A stretch of DNA of 64,000 bases from Gelidibacter salicanalis (GCF_007997285.1 NZ_VORX01000003.1:248001-312000); one strand, 5' to 3'; counted from the stretch's first letter, positions 17,236-26,164 are shown. The notes: generated by a model from the sequence alone, not told the origin. Numbers and translations: made by a program.

Positions 17236-17322
17236 ACCAAACGCCAATTTCAAAACCGAAAAATTCGCGTAAATTTGTCGCCTTAATAATGCGCTTTCAT
17301 CAAGCCCATATATCACACTCAA

Positions 17323-18198
17323 ATGGCAGAATGGGATGGAAAATCGAGGGGCACTGTATTCGGTTTTAAGGTCTTCGTTTTTTTTATAAAGAATTTCGGA
17401 ATTAATGCGGCTTATGCATTGATGCACCTTCCTGTACCCTATTTCTGCTTGTTTTCTGGGAAGAATGTGCAAGGCTTACGCTATTATTTCAGGAAGAGGC
17501 TCCACTATTCTCGGTTGAAAACCATGGTGAGCATCTATAAAACCTATTATACGTTTGGGCAGACCATCGTGGATAAAATAGCTATTTCTTCGGGCCTTCG
17601 TAGCAATTATACTTATGAATTTGATGGTGAAGTAAAAATTGCTGAAGTGTTGGCCATGAACAAAGGCGGCATTCTCATCAGTGCCCACATTGGTAATTTT
17701 GAACTCGCGCAGTATTTTTTCAAAGAACGCTTGACAAAAGATTCCATTAGTATTGTAATTACAGACCAAGATCATGAAGAAATCAAGGATTATTTAGGCC
17801 AGTATGTAAAAAAGGAGATGCATTTTATTGTGGTGAAGGACGATTTATCGCATATTTTCGAAATCAATGCCGCGTTGGCCAACAACAGGATCATTTGTAT
17901 TGCGGGCGATCGGTATATGGATAACACCAAATGTTTGGAGGAAACCTTGCTCGGTAAAAAAGCAAAATTCCCTTTGGGACCTTTCTACTTAGCAAGCCGA
18001 TTAAAAGTGCCCGTATTGTTTGTTTACGTCATGCGAGAACCAAAACGGCATTACCATTTATACGCCAAGTGGATCGATTACAATAAAGGCGACATGAATG
18101 ACCTCTTGAAAAAATACACTGAAAATGTGGAGCAAATGATTGCGAAATATCCCCTGCAGTGGTTTAATTTTTATGATTTTTGGGACGATAAAAAATGA
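17323..18198 (+). CDS. Lysophospholipid/lauroyl acyltransferase-family protein
   Basis: A 291-residue protein of the LpxL/HtrB type. The catalytic H-x4-E motif is HIGNFE in ILISAHIGNFELAQYFF (about 120-136). GDRYMDNT and KFPLGPFYLASRLKVPVLFVYV match later family blocks, and the N-terminal region (FFIKNFGINAAYALMHLPVPYF) can associate with membrane. It probably transfers the finished aryl-polyene chain, or another acyl group, onto a membrane lipid or carrier. In gammaproteobacterial aryl-polyene clusters a similar acyltransferase domain accompanies a GT2 domain; here the GT2 gene is separate at 26180-27379. It overlaps the next gene by four bases. Confidence 0.78.
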   Translation: MAEWDGKSRGTVFGFKVFVFFIKNFGINAAYALMHLPVPYFCLFSGKNVQGLRYYFRKRLHYSRLKTMVSIYKTYYTFGQTIVDKIAISSGLRSNYTYEFDGEVKIAEVLAMNKGGILISAHIGNFELAQYFFKERLTKDSISIVITDQDHEEIKDYLGQYVKKEMHFIVVKDDLSHIFEINAALANNRIICIAGDRYMDNTKCLEETLLGKKAKFPLGPFYLASRLKVPVLFVYVMREPKRHYHLYAKWIDYNKGDMNDLLKKYTENVEQMIAKYPLQWFNFYDFWDDKK

Positions 18199-18626
18199 AA
18201 ATACCAATTACCAACTTAGCAGACCTTAAAAAGTTATTGCCGCATCGTGAACCCATGATGATGGTGGATTCATTGTTAGATTTTTCTGAAGGCAAAGCCA
18301 CCGTCGGTTTTACCATTTTAAAGGACAATTTATTTGTAGCAAATAACGAGTTCTCAGAAACTGGATTAATCGAACATATGGCTCAAGCCGCCGCCCTATA
18401 CACCGGTTATAAAAATTATGCCGACAATCTACCTGCAAAAGAAGGTTTTATCGCTTCCATTAAAACAGTAAGTATTCAGCATTTGCCAAAAGTGAATGCG
18501 TATCTAAAAACGGAAGTTGCTATTGTCTATGAACTAATGCATCTCACCACAGTAAAACTTTCTATATTTAACGGCAATTTTGAAATTGCCAACGCCGAAA
18601 TGAATCTCATGCTTAACGTATCATAA
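18195..18626 (+). CDS. 3-hydroxyacyl-ACP dehydratase subunit, ApeP-like half-site
   Basis: A 143-residue hotdog protein. LPHREPMMMVDSLLDF near the N-terminus and GLIEHMAQAAALYTGY (Glu60) on the central helix match FabZ-like dehydratases. The catalytic His that FabZ carries in G-H-F-P is missing: the segment before the helix reads NNEFSETG. A second hotdog gene (25793-26164) has GHFP but lacks the Glu. The two may therefore form one complete active site as a heterodimer, as reported for the ApeI/ApeP pair of aryl-polyene systems. It would dehydrate 3-hydroxyacyl-ACP to the trans-enoyl product. It overlaps both neighbours, which indicates tight coupling. Confidence 0.8.
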   Translation: MKIPITNLADLKKLLPHREPMMMVDSLLDFSEGKATVGFTILKDNLFVANNEFSETGLIEHMAQAAALYTGYKNYADNLPAKEGFIASIKTVSIQHLPKVNAYLKTEVAIVYELMHLTTVKLSIFNGNFEIANAEMNLMLNVS

Positions 18627-19075
18627 TGAAAGAGTCAGAAAAAGAGGAAAATTCTTCATTGAAAATTTCCCATCAAATTAGAGTGCGATTTAGTGAGGTC
18701 GATTCTTTAAATATTGTATGGCATGGCCACTACGTCAAATACTTTGAAGAAGGCCGTGAAGCTTTTGGTAGGGCGTTTGAATTAACGTATCTCGATGCAA
18801 AAACCCATGGTTATGCGACGCCTATTGTGAAAACAGTTTTAGAACACCACTTACCCTTGCGTTATGGCGAAGTAGCGACCATTGAAACAACTTATGTCAA
18901 TTCGCGGGCGGCAAAATTGATGTTTGCTTACTCAATTACAAACGAAAAAGGCAAAATAGTGTGCACCGGCAAAACTACTCAAGTGTTCACCAATTTTGAG
19001 GCGAATGACATGACATTAAATCTGCCAGAATTTTATAAAAATTGGAAAGAAAAACACGACTTAATGCATGACTAA
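18626..19075 (+). CDS. 4HBT-family acyl-CoA/ACP thioesterase
   Basis: A 149-residue hotdog thioesterase. RVRFSEVDSLNIVWHGHYVKYFEEGREAF is the 4-hydroxybenzoyl-CoA thioesterase pattern, with Asp30 as the likely catalytic residue. The family hydrolyses acyl-CoA or acyl-ACP thioesters. In an aryl-polyene operon it could release the finished chain or edit wrong intermediates (ApeK-type role). Start and stop overlap the adjacent genes by 1 and 8 bases. The first 14 residues are charged and may not belong to the fold. Confidence 0.8.
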   Translation: MKESEKEENSSLKISHQIRVRFSEVDSLNIVWHGHYVKYFEEGREAFGRAFELTYLDAKTHGYATPIVKTVLEHHLPLRYGEVATIETTYVNSRAAKLMFAYSITNEKGKIVCTGKTTQVFTNFEANDMTLNLPEFYKNWKEKHDLMHD

Positions 19076-20213
19076 ATGCTATGTGTCATACCATAATATC
19101 ACGTCATCCTTGGGGTTTGACAGCGCGACCGTTTTTGAAAATCTCAAACAAGGCAAACGCGCCATTCAATCAGTGGACGAACCGTTCCGATTTTATAAAC
19201 CTTTTTTTGGAGCTGTCATCCCAACCGAAATCTTAAATTCTGCATTTCAAATTTTAACACCTAACAAGGATTTCACCCGTTTAGAAAAGATGCTGCTGTT
19301 ATCGCTTTCCGAAACTATAAAAGCTTCAGGCATTGACATTTCTGATCGTGTCGGACTCATCATCTCCACTACCAAAGGAAATATTGACGTGTTGGATACT
19401 CAAAGCCAATTTCCTCAAGAACGTGGGTATTTGAGCGACTTGGGAAAAATAATCCAAAACTATTACGGCTTTAAAAATGAGGCCATTGTTATTTCCAACG
19501 CTTGTGTTTCAGGGATTTTATCGGTTGCCATTGCGAAACGCTATATCCAAGAAGGCATTTATGATCAGGTTTTCGTGGTTGCTGGAGATTTGGTTTCTGA
19601 TTTTGTAATTTCCGGATTTAATTCGTTCCACGCCTTAAGTGATGGGCCAAGCAAACCTTATGATGCCAATCGCAAGGGAATTAATTTAGGCGAAGTGGCT
19701 GCCAGTGTTTTGGTGACTTCAAATAAAAAGAATCTTTCTGAAGACGCTGTGGAAATTTTGGGTGAAGCCAGTTGTAACGATGCTAATCATATTTCTGGAC
19801 CGTCCCGCACTGGCGAAGGTTTATACCGAAGTGTAAAATCGGCGTTAGCAGAAGCAAACATCGATTACAACACCATCGATTATATTTCAGCCCACGGAAC
19901 AGCCACGTTATTTAATGATGAAATGGAAGCCATCGCCTTCAACAGATTAGGATTAGAGCAAACGCCATTACACAGTTTAAAAGGTTATTTCGGTCACACT
20001 TTGGGTGCATCAGGATTATTGGAAACTATAATTGGTATGCAATCTTTACACCATAACACCTTAATTGCGTCTGCAGGATTTGAAACCTTGGGCGTCACTA
20101 AGCCGCTCAACATTATTACAGAAACTACATCAAAAAAAGTACGAACATTTTTAAAAACCGCTTCTGGATTTGGAGGTTGCAACACGGCAGCACTCTTCAG
20201 AGCATTATCATAA
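19068..20213 (+). CDS. Beta-ketoacyl-ACP synthase (KAS I/II type)
   Basis: A 381-residue ketosynthase with a full Cys-His-His active site: Cys146 in ISNACVSGILS, His276 in SAHGTATLFND and His310 in GYFGHTLGASG. The C-terminal TASGFGGCNTAA is the usual glycine-rich end. It performs decarboxylative Claisen condensation with malonyl-ACP. Because the operon also has a Cys-containing ketosynthase next to a Cys-less partner, this third one may start the chain by joining the 4-coumaroyl unit, or serve a side pathway (ApeR-like). It overlaps the thioesterase by 8 bases. Confidence 0.85.
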   Translation: MTKCYVSYHNITSSLGFDSATVFENLKQGKRAIQSVDEPFRFYKPFFGAVIPTEILNSAFQILTPNKDFTRLEKMLLLSLSETIKASGIDISDRVGLIISTTKGNIDVLDTQSQFPQERGYLSDLGKIIQNYYGFKNEAIVISNACVSGILSVAIAKRYIQEGIYDQVFVVAGDLVSDFVISGFNSFHALSDGPSKPYDANRKGINLGEVAASVLVTSNKKNLSEDAVEILGEASCNDANHISGPSRTGEGLYRSVKSALAEANIDYNTIDYISAHGTATLFNDEMEAIAFNRLGLEQTPLHSLKGYFGHTLGASGLLETIIGMQSLHHNTLIASAGFETLGVTKPLNIITETTSKKVRTFLKTASGFGGCNTAALFRALS

Positions 20214-20219
20214 CCCTTT

Positions 20220-21281
20220 ATGTCGAAAAAAGAACTTAGAGCCGCCGATGCTTTATTGGAAGCACAAAAAATAGCCTTCGCCCCTTTTATATTCCAATCA
20301 TCAATCACCTTAAAAAAACTGGGTGTTTTTGACCTGATTTTTGATAGTCGCCATAACGGCGGCATTACCATAGACGCTATTTCTGACCAACTTTCCATCA
20401 GCCGCTATGGTCTTGGCGTGTTATTAGAATTTTCCGAAAGTGCAGGCGTAGTCAGTAAATCCGAAAATGGCATCTACGAATTGACCAAAACAGGCTATTT
20501 TTTAAATTACAGTAAAGATGTCAACGTCAACCTCAACTTTACGCACGACATTTGTTACAAAGGCTTGTTTCATCTTGATGAAGCTATCAAAACTGGAGAA
20601 CCTTCAGGCCTAAAAGAGCTAGGAGAATGGGACACGATTTATGAAGGTCTATCGCAATTAACGCCAAAAGAACAACAATCGTGGTTTGAATTTGACCATT
20701 TTTATTCGGATGGTATTTTTGAAGAAGCTTTAGAACGCGTGTTTAAAAATCATCCAAAACTTTTGTTCGATATTGGCGGCAACACAGGGAAATTTGCTTT
20801 GCAATGTTTTAATTATGATGAAAAAATCCAGGTGAAAATTATTGATTTGCCAGGGCAATTGAATAAAGCCTTAAAAAACATCAATGATGCAGGCTTTGGA
20901 AACCGCATTAGCGGTCAGGAAATGGACTGGTTAAATCCAAATCCTCAAATTCCAACGGGTGCGGATGTCATTTGGATGAGCCAATTTTTAGATTGTTTTT
21001 CTGAAGCTGAAATTTTGACAATTCTATCTACGTGTGTCGCTTCAATGGATGCTGACACAGAGCTAATCATCATCGAAACTTTTACAGACCGTCAGGAATT
21101 CCCGATGTCAAAATTCGTCCTAGAAGCCACCTCGCTTTATTTTACAGTAATGGCCAATGGCAACAGCAAAATGTATCCCGCTACAGTGTTTGAATCCTTG
21201 ATTGAAAAGGCTGGATTAACGATTAACGAAGATGTAGCGTTAGGCGACTATCACACCATGCTCGTCTGCAAAAAACGTTAA
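20220..21281 (+). CDS. SAM-dependent O-methyltransferase-type protein
   Basis: A 353-residue methyltransferase with an N-terminal winged-helix dimerisation part (ITIDAISDQLSISRYGLGVLLEFSESAG) and a C-terminal Rossmann domain. LLFDIGGNTGKFALQCF is motif I, IIDLPGQL follows strand 2, and IWMSQFLDCFSEAEILTIL resembles the motif IV-V region of plant-type O-methyltransferases. It probably methylates the phenol or ring of the aryl head group; ring methyl groups are known in aryl polyenes and flexirubins. C-methylation is equally open. It lies 6 bp after the ketosynthase. Confidence 0.78.
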   Translation: MSKKELRAADALLEAQKIAFAPFIFQSSITLKKLGVFDLIFDSRHNGGITIDAISDQLSISRYGLGVLLEFSESAGVVSKSENGIYELTKTGYFLNYSKDVNVNLNFTHDICYKGLFHLDEAIKTGEPSGLKELGEWDTIYEGLSQLTPKEQQSWFEFDHFYSDGIFEEALERVFKNHPKLLFDIGGNTGKFALQCFNYDEKIQVKIIDLPGQLNKALKNINDAGFGNRISGQEMDWLNPNPQIPTGADVIWMSQFLDCFSEAEILTILSTCVASMDADTELIIIETFTDRQEFPMSKFVLEATSLYFTVMANGNSKMYPATVFESLIEKAGLTINEDVALGDYHTMLVCKKR

Positions 21282-21287
21282 TAATTT

Positions 21288-21905
21288 TTGGAACAACCCT
21301 ATCGCATATCATCCTATTGCCACATTAAGAACAGCAGTGTTTTCTTAGATGGGAAGGATGTGAATGCAAGTCCCATTCAAGAATTTTCGACATTTATAAA
21401 AAGCGCTGCAAAACAATTAGAGACCAATTATCCCAAATTTTACAAAATGGACAATTTGAGTAAATTGGCATTTTTGGCTGCGGATGTCCTCTTAAAAAAC
21501 GCTGATTTATCTTCAGACAATGAACATAACATCGCCATAATTTTATCAAACAAAGCGTCAAGTTTAGATACCGACAGGACGTATCAAGCCTCCATCGCTG
21601 ATCCCGAAAAATTTTTCCCAAGTCCATCCGTTTTTGTCTACACCTTGCCTAACATTTGTATGGGCGAAATTAGCATCAAACACCAACTGCATTCTGAAAA
21701 TTGTTTTTTTATCTTTGACCGCTTTAATGCCGATCCTTTATGGATCAATGCACAGAGTCTTCTAAAGCGAAAGAAAGCCGAAAAAGTCTTATGTGGATGG
21801 GTCGAATTTGATGATAAAAATTACGAGGCTTTCTTATATTTGGTAGAAGAAAATGGTATTATTGCACATAGCCCTAACGAGATTAAGAGATTATACAAAA
21901 CATGA
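21288..21905 (+). CDS. Truncated ketosynthase N-terminal-domain-like protein
   Basis: A 205-residue protein with a TTG start, supported by the 6-bp gap after the methyltransferase and by no ATG nearby. The middle (DNLSKLAFLAADVLLKN, NIAIILSNKASSLDTD and FPSPSVFVYTLPNICMGEISIKHQLHSENCFFI) follows the N-terminal half of ketosynthase-fold proteins, up to the point where a catalytic Cys would sit. No HGT or GHT histidine motifs follow and the ORF ends. The stop overlaps the ACP start (ATGA), so the short form is not a random frameshift remnant. Such standalone N-terminal domains recur in Bacteroidota pigment clusters. A scaffold or partner role is inference. Confidence 0.6.
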   Translation: MEQPYRISSYCHIKNSSVFLDGKDVNASPIQEFSTFIKSAAKQLETNYPKFYKMDNLSKLAFLAADVLLKNADLSSDNEHNIAIILSNKASSLDTDRTYQASIADPEKFFPSPSVFVYTLPNICMGEISIKHQLHSENCFFIFDRFNADPLWINAQSLLKRKKAEKVLCGWVEFDDKNYEAFLYLVEENGIIAHSPNEIKRLYKT

Positions 21906-22159
21906 ATGAGTTAAGACAAGAATTGAAGGAGAAGATTATAGAGCAATTGAATTTAGAAGAGTTCACGGTTGCTGATATTGCTGATGATGACGTACTTTTT
22001 GGTGATGGTTTAGGATTAGATTCCATTGACGCTTTAGAGTTAATTGTGATGTTAGATAAGGATTACGGTATTCAATTGACCGATCCGAAAGAAGGTAAAG
22101 AGATATTTAAATCTGTGGCTGTACTGGCCGATTATATTACCGAAAGGAGAGCTAAATAA
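21902..22159 (+). CDS. Acyl carrier protein (polyene pathway)
   Basis: An 85-residue acidic helical protein. The phosphopantetheine attachment site is Ser41 in GLGLDSIDALELIVML. After addition of the 4'-phosphopantetheine arm it would carry the growing aryl-polyene chain between the ketosynthases, ketoreductase and dehydratase encoded around it. Overlap with the preceding gene and 9 bp to the next ketosynthase place it in the core of the operon. Gammaproteobacterial aryl-polyene clusters have two ACPs, and only one is seen here. Confidence 0.92.
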   Translation: MNELRQELKEKIIEQLNLEEFTVADIADDDVLFGDGLGLDSIDALELIVMLDKDYGIQLTDPKEGKEIFKSVAVLADYITERRAK

Positions 22160-22168
22160 GACCAAACT

Positions 22169-23359
22169 ATGGGCGTTGCAATTACCGGAATGGGCATAAT
22201 TTCTGCAATTGGTCATTCCGTTGCAGAGAGCAAGACGTCTCTATTGGCTTCAAAAAGTGGCATTGGTACACTCAAGCATATTCAAACCAAACACTCGGGT
22301 CTTATTAAAGTTGGTGAGATTTCGCTTTCTAATGCGGACTTAACAATACAATTACAACTCCCCGAAGACCACAATTATACCCGCACTGGCTTATTAGGAC
22401 TTTTTGCGGCAAAAGCGGCGCTTAAAGATGCCAATATTAACGCTATTTCACAATACCGTACAGGGTTTATTTCAGCCACCACTGTAGGCGGAATGGACAT
22501 GACGGAACTCTATTTGAAACAATTTGCAACTGATCCTGAGGCACAAAAATACATTCAAAGTCATCACGCGGGAGATTCCACTCAAAAAATAGCGGATGCG
22601 CTAAACATCATCGAATTTGTAACCACAATCAGTACCGCATGTTCGTCCGCCGCCAATGCGATTATGTTGGGTGCGCGATTGATTAAAGCAAGGAAATTGG
22701 ACCGTGTGGTGGTAGGTGGCACGGATGCCTTATCTAAATTCACCATCAACGGATTTAAAACTTTAATGATCCAATCTGATGAGCTTTGTGCACCATTTGA
22801 TGCAGACAGGAAAGGCTTAAACTTGGGTGAAGCCGCAGCATATTTGGTATTAGAATCTGATAAAGTAATTGTTAAAGAACAAAAAACTGTATTGGCCTAT
22901 CTTTCTGGATATGGCAATGCTAACGATGCATTTCATCAAACCGCCTCCTCTGAAAATGGAGAAGGTGCATTTTTAGCCATGAAAAAAGCCCTAAAATTAG
23001 CAGATCTGAACCCTGAACACATCGATTATATCAACGCTCACGGCACAGCAACTCCAAATAATGATTTTTCTGAAAGCATCGCCCTGCAGCGGGTATTTGG
23101 AAACCATATTCCTGATTTCAGTTCTACCAAATCTTTTACCGGACATACCTTAGCAGCAGCTGGCGTTGTGGAAGCCGTTTTTTCAATCATCGCCTTACGA
23201 GAACAAACTATTTTTCCTAATCTCAATTTTAAGACGGCAATGCCTGAAACCGGATTACAACCCGTAACTTCAGTAGTTAAAAAAGAGGTACAGCACATCC
23301 TGTCCAATTCGTTTGGATTTGGTGGCAACTGCTCCACGCTTATTTTTTCAAAGTCATGA
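22169..23359 (+). CDS. Beta-ketoacyl-ACP synthase, elongating ketosynthase (ApeO-like)
   Basis: A 396-residue KAS II-type ketosynthase with an intact active site: Cys158 in ISTACSSAANA, His291 in NAHGTATPNND and His326 in SFTGHTLAAAG. The C-terminus SNSFGFGGNCSTL is typical. It overlaps by four bases a downstream ketosynthase-fold gene that lacks the Cys, which is the layout of a KS/chain-length-factor pair. This would be the enzyme that repeatedly extends the polyene on ACP, with the partner setting length. The ApeO/ApeC pair of E. coli-type clusters is the named precedent. Confidence 0.87.
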   Translation: MGVAITGMGIISAIGHSVAESKTSLLASKSGIGTLKHIQTKHSGLIKVGEISLSNADLTIQLQLPEDHNYTRTGLLGLFAAKAALKDANINAISQYRTGFISATTVGGMDMTELYLKQFATDPEAQKYIQSHHAGDSTQKIADALNIIEFVTTISTACSSAANAIMLGARLIKARKLDRVVVGGTDALSKFTINGFKTLMIQSDELCAPFDADRKGLNLGEAAAYLVLESDKVIVKEQKTVLAYLSGYGNANDAFHQTASSENGEGAFLAMKKALKLADLNPEHIDYINAHGTATPNNDFSESIALQRVFGNHIPDFSSTKSFTGHTLAAAGVVEAVFSIIALREQTIFPNLNFKTAMPETGLQPVTSVVKKEVQHILSNSFGFGGNCSTLIFSKS

Positions 23360-24375
23360 AAAACGTTTATCTCCATAGCGCCGTCAGTATTTCAGCTCAA
23401 AACACTTTTGATAGTGATGGGTTTTTGGAAGATATCATAAGCGTTTCTGGAAGTACAGTCCCAGCAAAATACCCAAATTATAGAGACTATATCTCGTCTT
23501 CTGCCTCTCGACGTATGGCCACCGGCGTCAAAATGGGTGTTTCAGCGGCCACTAAAGCACTTCAGAGGGCACAATTAGGACAACCCGATGCTATCATCAC
23601 CGGAACGGGTATGGGCTGTATTGAGGACACCGAAAAATTTTTAAATACCATAATTGATAATAACGAAGAATTTTTAACACCAACCTCCTTTATTCAGTCT
23701 ACACACAACACGGTTGGTGCTCAAATTGCCCTGGGATTGAAATGTAAAGCCTATAACAACACCTATGTCCATGCCGCAGTATCTTTTGAATCGGCGTTGA
23801 TGGATGCACAATTAGTATTACAACAAGAGGAAGCCCGACATGTTTTAGTGGGTGGCGTTGACGAATTGGGCAGTGAAATCATTACGCATATGAGACATAT
23901 GGAAGACGCTAATGCTAATGGCATTCAGGTGCCGTTTGGAGAAGGTGCGTCGTTTTTTGTGGTTTCTTCTGAAGCGAAATCAAATGCTATTCAATTAGTA
24001 GATATGGCCGTGTGCAGTACTGTTTCGGAAAACACCATACAACAGAAGTTAAATGATTTTCTAATCAAAAATGAAATTCAAGCTTCTGCGATTGATGTAT
24101 TGATTTCCGGTAGAAATGGTGATGCTTTTGATTCCTATTACAACAATGTCTCAACAGAATTAGAAAACGCTACTGAACTTCATTACAAACATTTGATTGG
24201 CGAATTTTATACAGCTTCATCATTTGGGCTGTGGACTGCGTATGAAATTCTAAATCGTCAGGACATTCCAAAAGATTTGATTTATAAGGGGGAAGAGAAA
24301 TCGGAAATCAAATACATATTACTCTACAACCAATTTAAAGGCCGCGACCATAGTTTTATCTTATTAAAACGATGA
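23356..24375 (+). CDS. Chain-length-factor-like ketosynthase homologue lacking catalytic residues
   Basis: A 339-residue ketosynthase-fold protein. GTGMGCIEDTEKFLNTI and TPTSFIQSTHNTVGAQIALGL are recognisable ketosynthase blocks. The nucleophile region reads TYVHAAVSFESALMDA (about 136-151) with no Cys. The HGT region is replaced by SGRNGDAFDS and the GHT region by LIGEFYTASSFG. All three catalytic positions are therefore gone, as in type II PKS chain-length factors. It starts inside the stop of the active ketosynthase, consistent with a 1:1 heterodimer. The role in chain length or stability is inferred from aryl-polyene systems. Confidence 0.8.
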   Translation: MKNVYLHSAVSISAQNTFDSDGFLEDIISVSGSTVPAKYPNYRDYISSSASRRMATGVKMGVSAATKALQRAQLGQPDAIITGTGMGCIEDTEKFLNTIIDNNEEFLTPTSFIQSTHNTVGAQIALGLKCKAYNNTYVHAAVSFESALMDAQLVLQQEEARHVLVGGVDELGSEIITHMRHMEDANANGIQVPFGEGASFFVVSSEAKSNAIQLVDMAVCSTVSENTIQQKLNDFLIKNEIQASAIDVLISGRNGDAFDSYYNNVSTELENATELHYKHLIGEFYTASSFGLWTAYEILNRQDIPKDLIYKGEEKSEIKYILLYNQFKGRDHSFILLKR

Positions 24376-25139
24376 AAAACTTCAAAATCACCAGCTTCGT
24401 TACCATAAGTCTGTTTTTGCTTTTGGTCATTCTCGATACCACGGTCGGGATTGCATTGTGGTGGTATATACTGTTATTAATCCTTTGGTTTACGATAATG
24501 GCCTTAGGGAGTTTTAATATGAGTTGGGGCTTTTATTTGAAGGCGTTCACTTCAAATCCGAAAGTTACCCAAAAAAATATCGCCATTACTTTTGATGATG
24601 GCCCAAATCCGGAATATACTCTTAAAGTATTGGATATCCTGAATCAGTATAATGCCAAAGCCACCTTTTTCTGTATCGGTGAACACATTGAAAGGTATCC
24701 AGAAATTTTCAAAGCCATCGTTGCTCAAGGCCACGCTATTGGCAATCATTCATTTTCTCATGAATTGATGATCGATTTTAATTCGACAGAAAATTGGCTC
24801 GACGAAATCAAACAAACCGATAATGCCATTCACAAACTAACCAATAGGAAAACGACACTCTTCCGTCCGCCATTTGGTGTTACTACACCCAAGCTGGCAC
24901 AAGCATTAGCAGTTACTGAACAACAGGTGATTGGCTGGAGCATTCGGTCTTTCGATACGGTCATAAAAAATCCTGAACGCATCGTTAAACGGATTACTAA
25001 GCAGCTCAAACCAGGCGCTGTTATTTTGCTGCACGATAAACAACCTAACGTCTTGCCAGTTTTGGAACATTTATTGCAAGTTCTCCAAAAACAAGATTAT
25101 CAAACGGTCACTATAAATGAACTTCTCAATGAACACTAA
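24372..25139 (+). CDS. Polysaccharide deacetylase (NodB-domain) family protein
   Basis: A 255-residue protein with an N-terminal membrane helix pair (ISLFLLLVILDTTVGIALWWYILLLILWFTIM) and a CE4 NodB domain. The metal and catalytic motifs are clear: IAITFDDGPNPEYT with the Asp pair, GNHSFSHE with two His, RPPFGVT, and VILLHDK at the end. The family removes N- or O-acetyl groups from sugars in an envelope glycan. Its place in the pigment operon suggests a sugar on the head group or anchor is deacetylated, perhaps with the GT2 protein downstream. It overlaps both neighbouring genes. Confidence 0.83.
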   Translation: MKNFKITSFVTISLFLLLVILDTTVGIALWWYILLLILWFTIMALGSFNMSWGFYLKAFTSNPKVTQKNIAITFDDGPNPEYTLKVLDILNQYNAKATFFCIGEHIERYPEIFKAIVAQGHAIGNHSFSHELMIDFNSTENWLDEIKQTDNAIHKLTNRKTTLFRPPFGVTTPKLAQALAVTEQQVIGWSIRSFDTVIKNPERIVKRITKQLKPGAVILLHDKQPNVLPVLEHLLQVLQKQDYQTVTINELLNEH

Positions 25140-25764
25140 ACAGTATATATTCACTTTAGCGGTAACCTTTTTGTTTGCGATCAGTGCGATGTCACAAACA
25201 AAACTGTCAGCATCTGAACAAAAAGAATTTAAAGCAAAAGTTCAAAATACGGCGAAAAACACCCAAACCATTGTCAGCGATTTTACGCAAACCAAGCATT
25301 TAAGTGTCATGGACAATGCCATTGCATCTGAAGGAAAATTGGTGTTTAAAGCGCCAAACCTAGTTAAATGGGAATATGTGAAACCGTATCAAAATAGTGC
25401 TATCTTTAAGGATGATCAACTCCTAGTAAACAATGAAGGTAAAAAAGACCAAATTGATTTGAGCTCCAACAAAATCTTCAAAAGCTTGAACACACTCATT
25501 GTCAACAGTATTAAAGGCGATATGTTTGACGAGACGCAGTTTGATTTGGCCTATTTTAAAATTAACGAAGGGTATTTGGTGAAATTCATTCCGAAAGACA
25601 AACGTATGAAAAAATTTATGGCATCTTTTGAACTCAAATTTTCTAAGTCGAATGGAGAAGTTCAAGAAGTAAAATTGATTGAACCAAATGACGATTACAC
25701 GTTGATTACTTTCGCTAACCGAAAAATCAATACATCAGTATCTGAGAATGCTTTTATAAATTAA
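25129..25764 (+). CDS. LolA-like outer-membrane lipoprotein carrier protein
   Basis: About 211 residues with a cleavable signal peptide (MNTKQYIFTLAVTFLFAISAMSQ). The mature part follows LolA: IVSDFTQTKHLSVMDN, ASEGKLVFKAPNLVKWEYVKPYQNSAIFKDD and ITFANRKIN. LolA-type proteins carry lipidated cargo across the periplasm. In aryl-polyene clusters a LolA homologue next to an MMPL exporter is the usual pair for moving the lipid pigment to the outer membrane. This is unlikely to be the housekeeping LolA because it lies within the operon. An in-frame ATG 12 bp upstream exists; the chosen one gives the cleaner signal peptide. Confidence 0.85.
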   Translation: MNTKQYIFTLAVTFLFAISAMSQTKLSASEQKEFKAKVQNTAKNTQTIVSDFTQTKHLSVMDNAIASEGKLVFKAPNLVKWEYVKPYQNSAIFKDDQLLVNNEGKKDQIDLSSNKIFKSLNTLIVNSIKGDMFDETQFDLAYFKINEGYLVKFIPKDKRMKKFMASFELKFSKSNGEVQEVKLIEPNDDYTLITFANRKINTSVSENAFIN

Positions 25765-25792
25765 AAATTTAACGTGACGATTTAAAAACGCT

Positions 25793-26164
25793 ATGCTTTT
25801 ACAACAATTCTATACTATCGTTGCGTCTGAAATAACTAAAGCACAATCCTTTGAAACAACGGTAAAAATTCAAAAAGAACATCCCATTTTTGAAGGCCAT
25901 TTTCCTAATTTCCCTGTAACTCCTGGCGTTACAATGCTTCAAATCATCAAAGAACTCACTGAAGATCATCTGCAGCAGTCCTTATTTATAGAATCCGCAT
26001 CCAATGTCAAATTTTTAACCATGGTTGACCCTAATATCAATGCAAACTTGAAATTTAATATTGTAATTCAGGAAGATGGAAACTATGTGAAGATAAAAAA
26101 TAGCACTTCTTTTAACGACGGAACGCCAGTTTTGAAATGTAATGTTACCTTTGTGAAACGTTAA
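25793..26164 (+). CDS. 3-hydroxyacyl-ACP dehydratase subunit, ApeI-like half-site
   Basis: A 123-residue hotdog protein with EGHFPNFPVTPGVTMLQIIKEL, the FabA/FabZ active-site strand and helix. The catalytic His36 (GHFP) is present, but the position of the catalytic Glu in FabZ is Gln50 here. The other dehydratase of this operon (18195-18626) shows the opposite pattern, Glu kept and His lost. The two are therefore expected to pair. The protein would take part in every elongation cycle of the polyene. A non-catalytic ACP-binding role is the alternative. Confidence 0.8.
   Translation: MLLQQFYTIVASEITKAQSFETTVKIQKEHPIFEGHFPNFPVTPGVTMLQIIKELTEDHLQQSLFIESASNVKFLTMVDPNINANLKFNIVIQEDGNYVKIKNSTSFNDGTPVLKCNVTFVKR

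Noticed and set aside
21288-21905. Frameshifted remnant of a full ketosynthase
   Set aside because: The stop overlaps the ACP start as in the other coupled genes, and no C-terminal ketosynthase motifs are found in other frames before the ACP.
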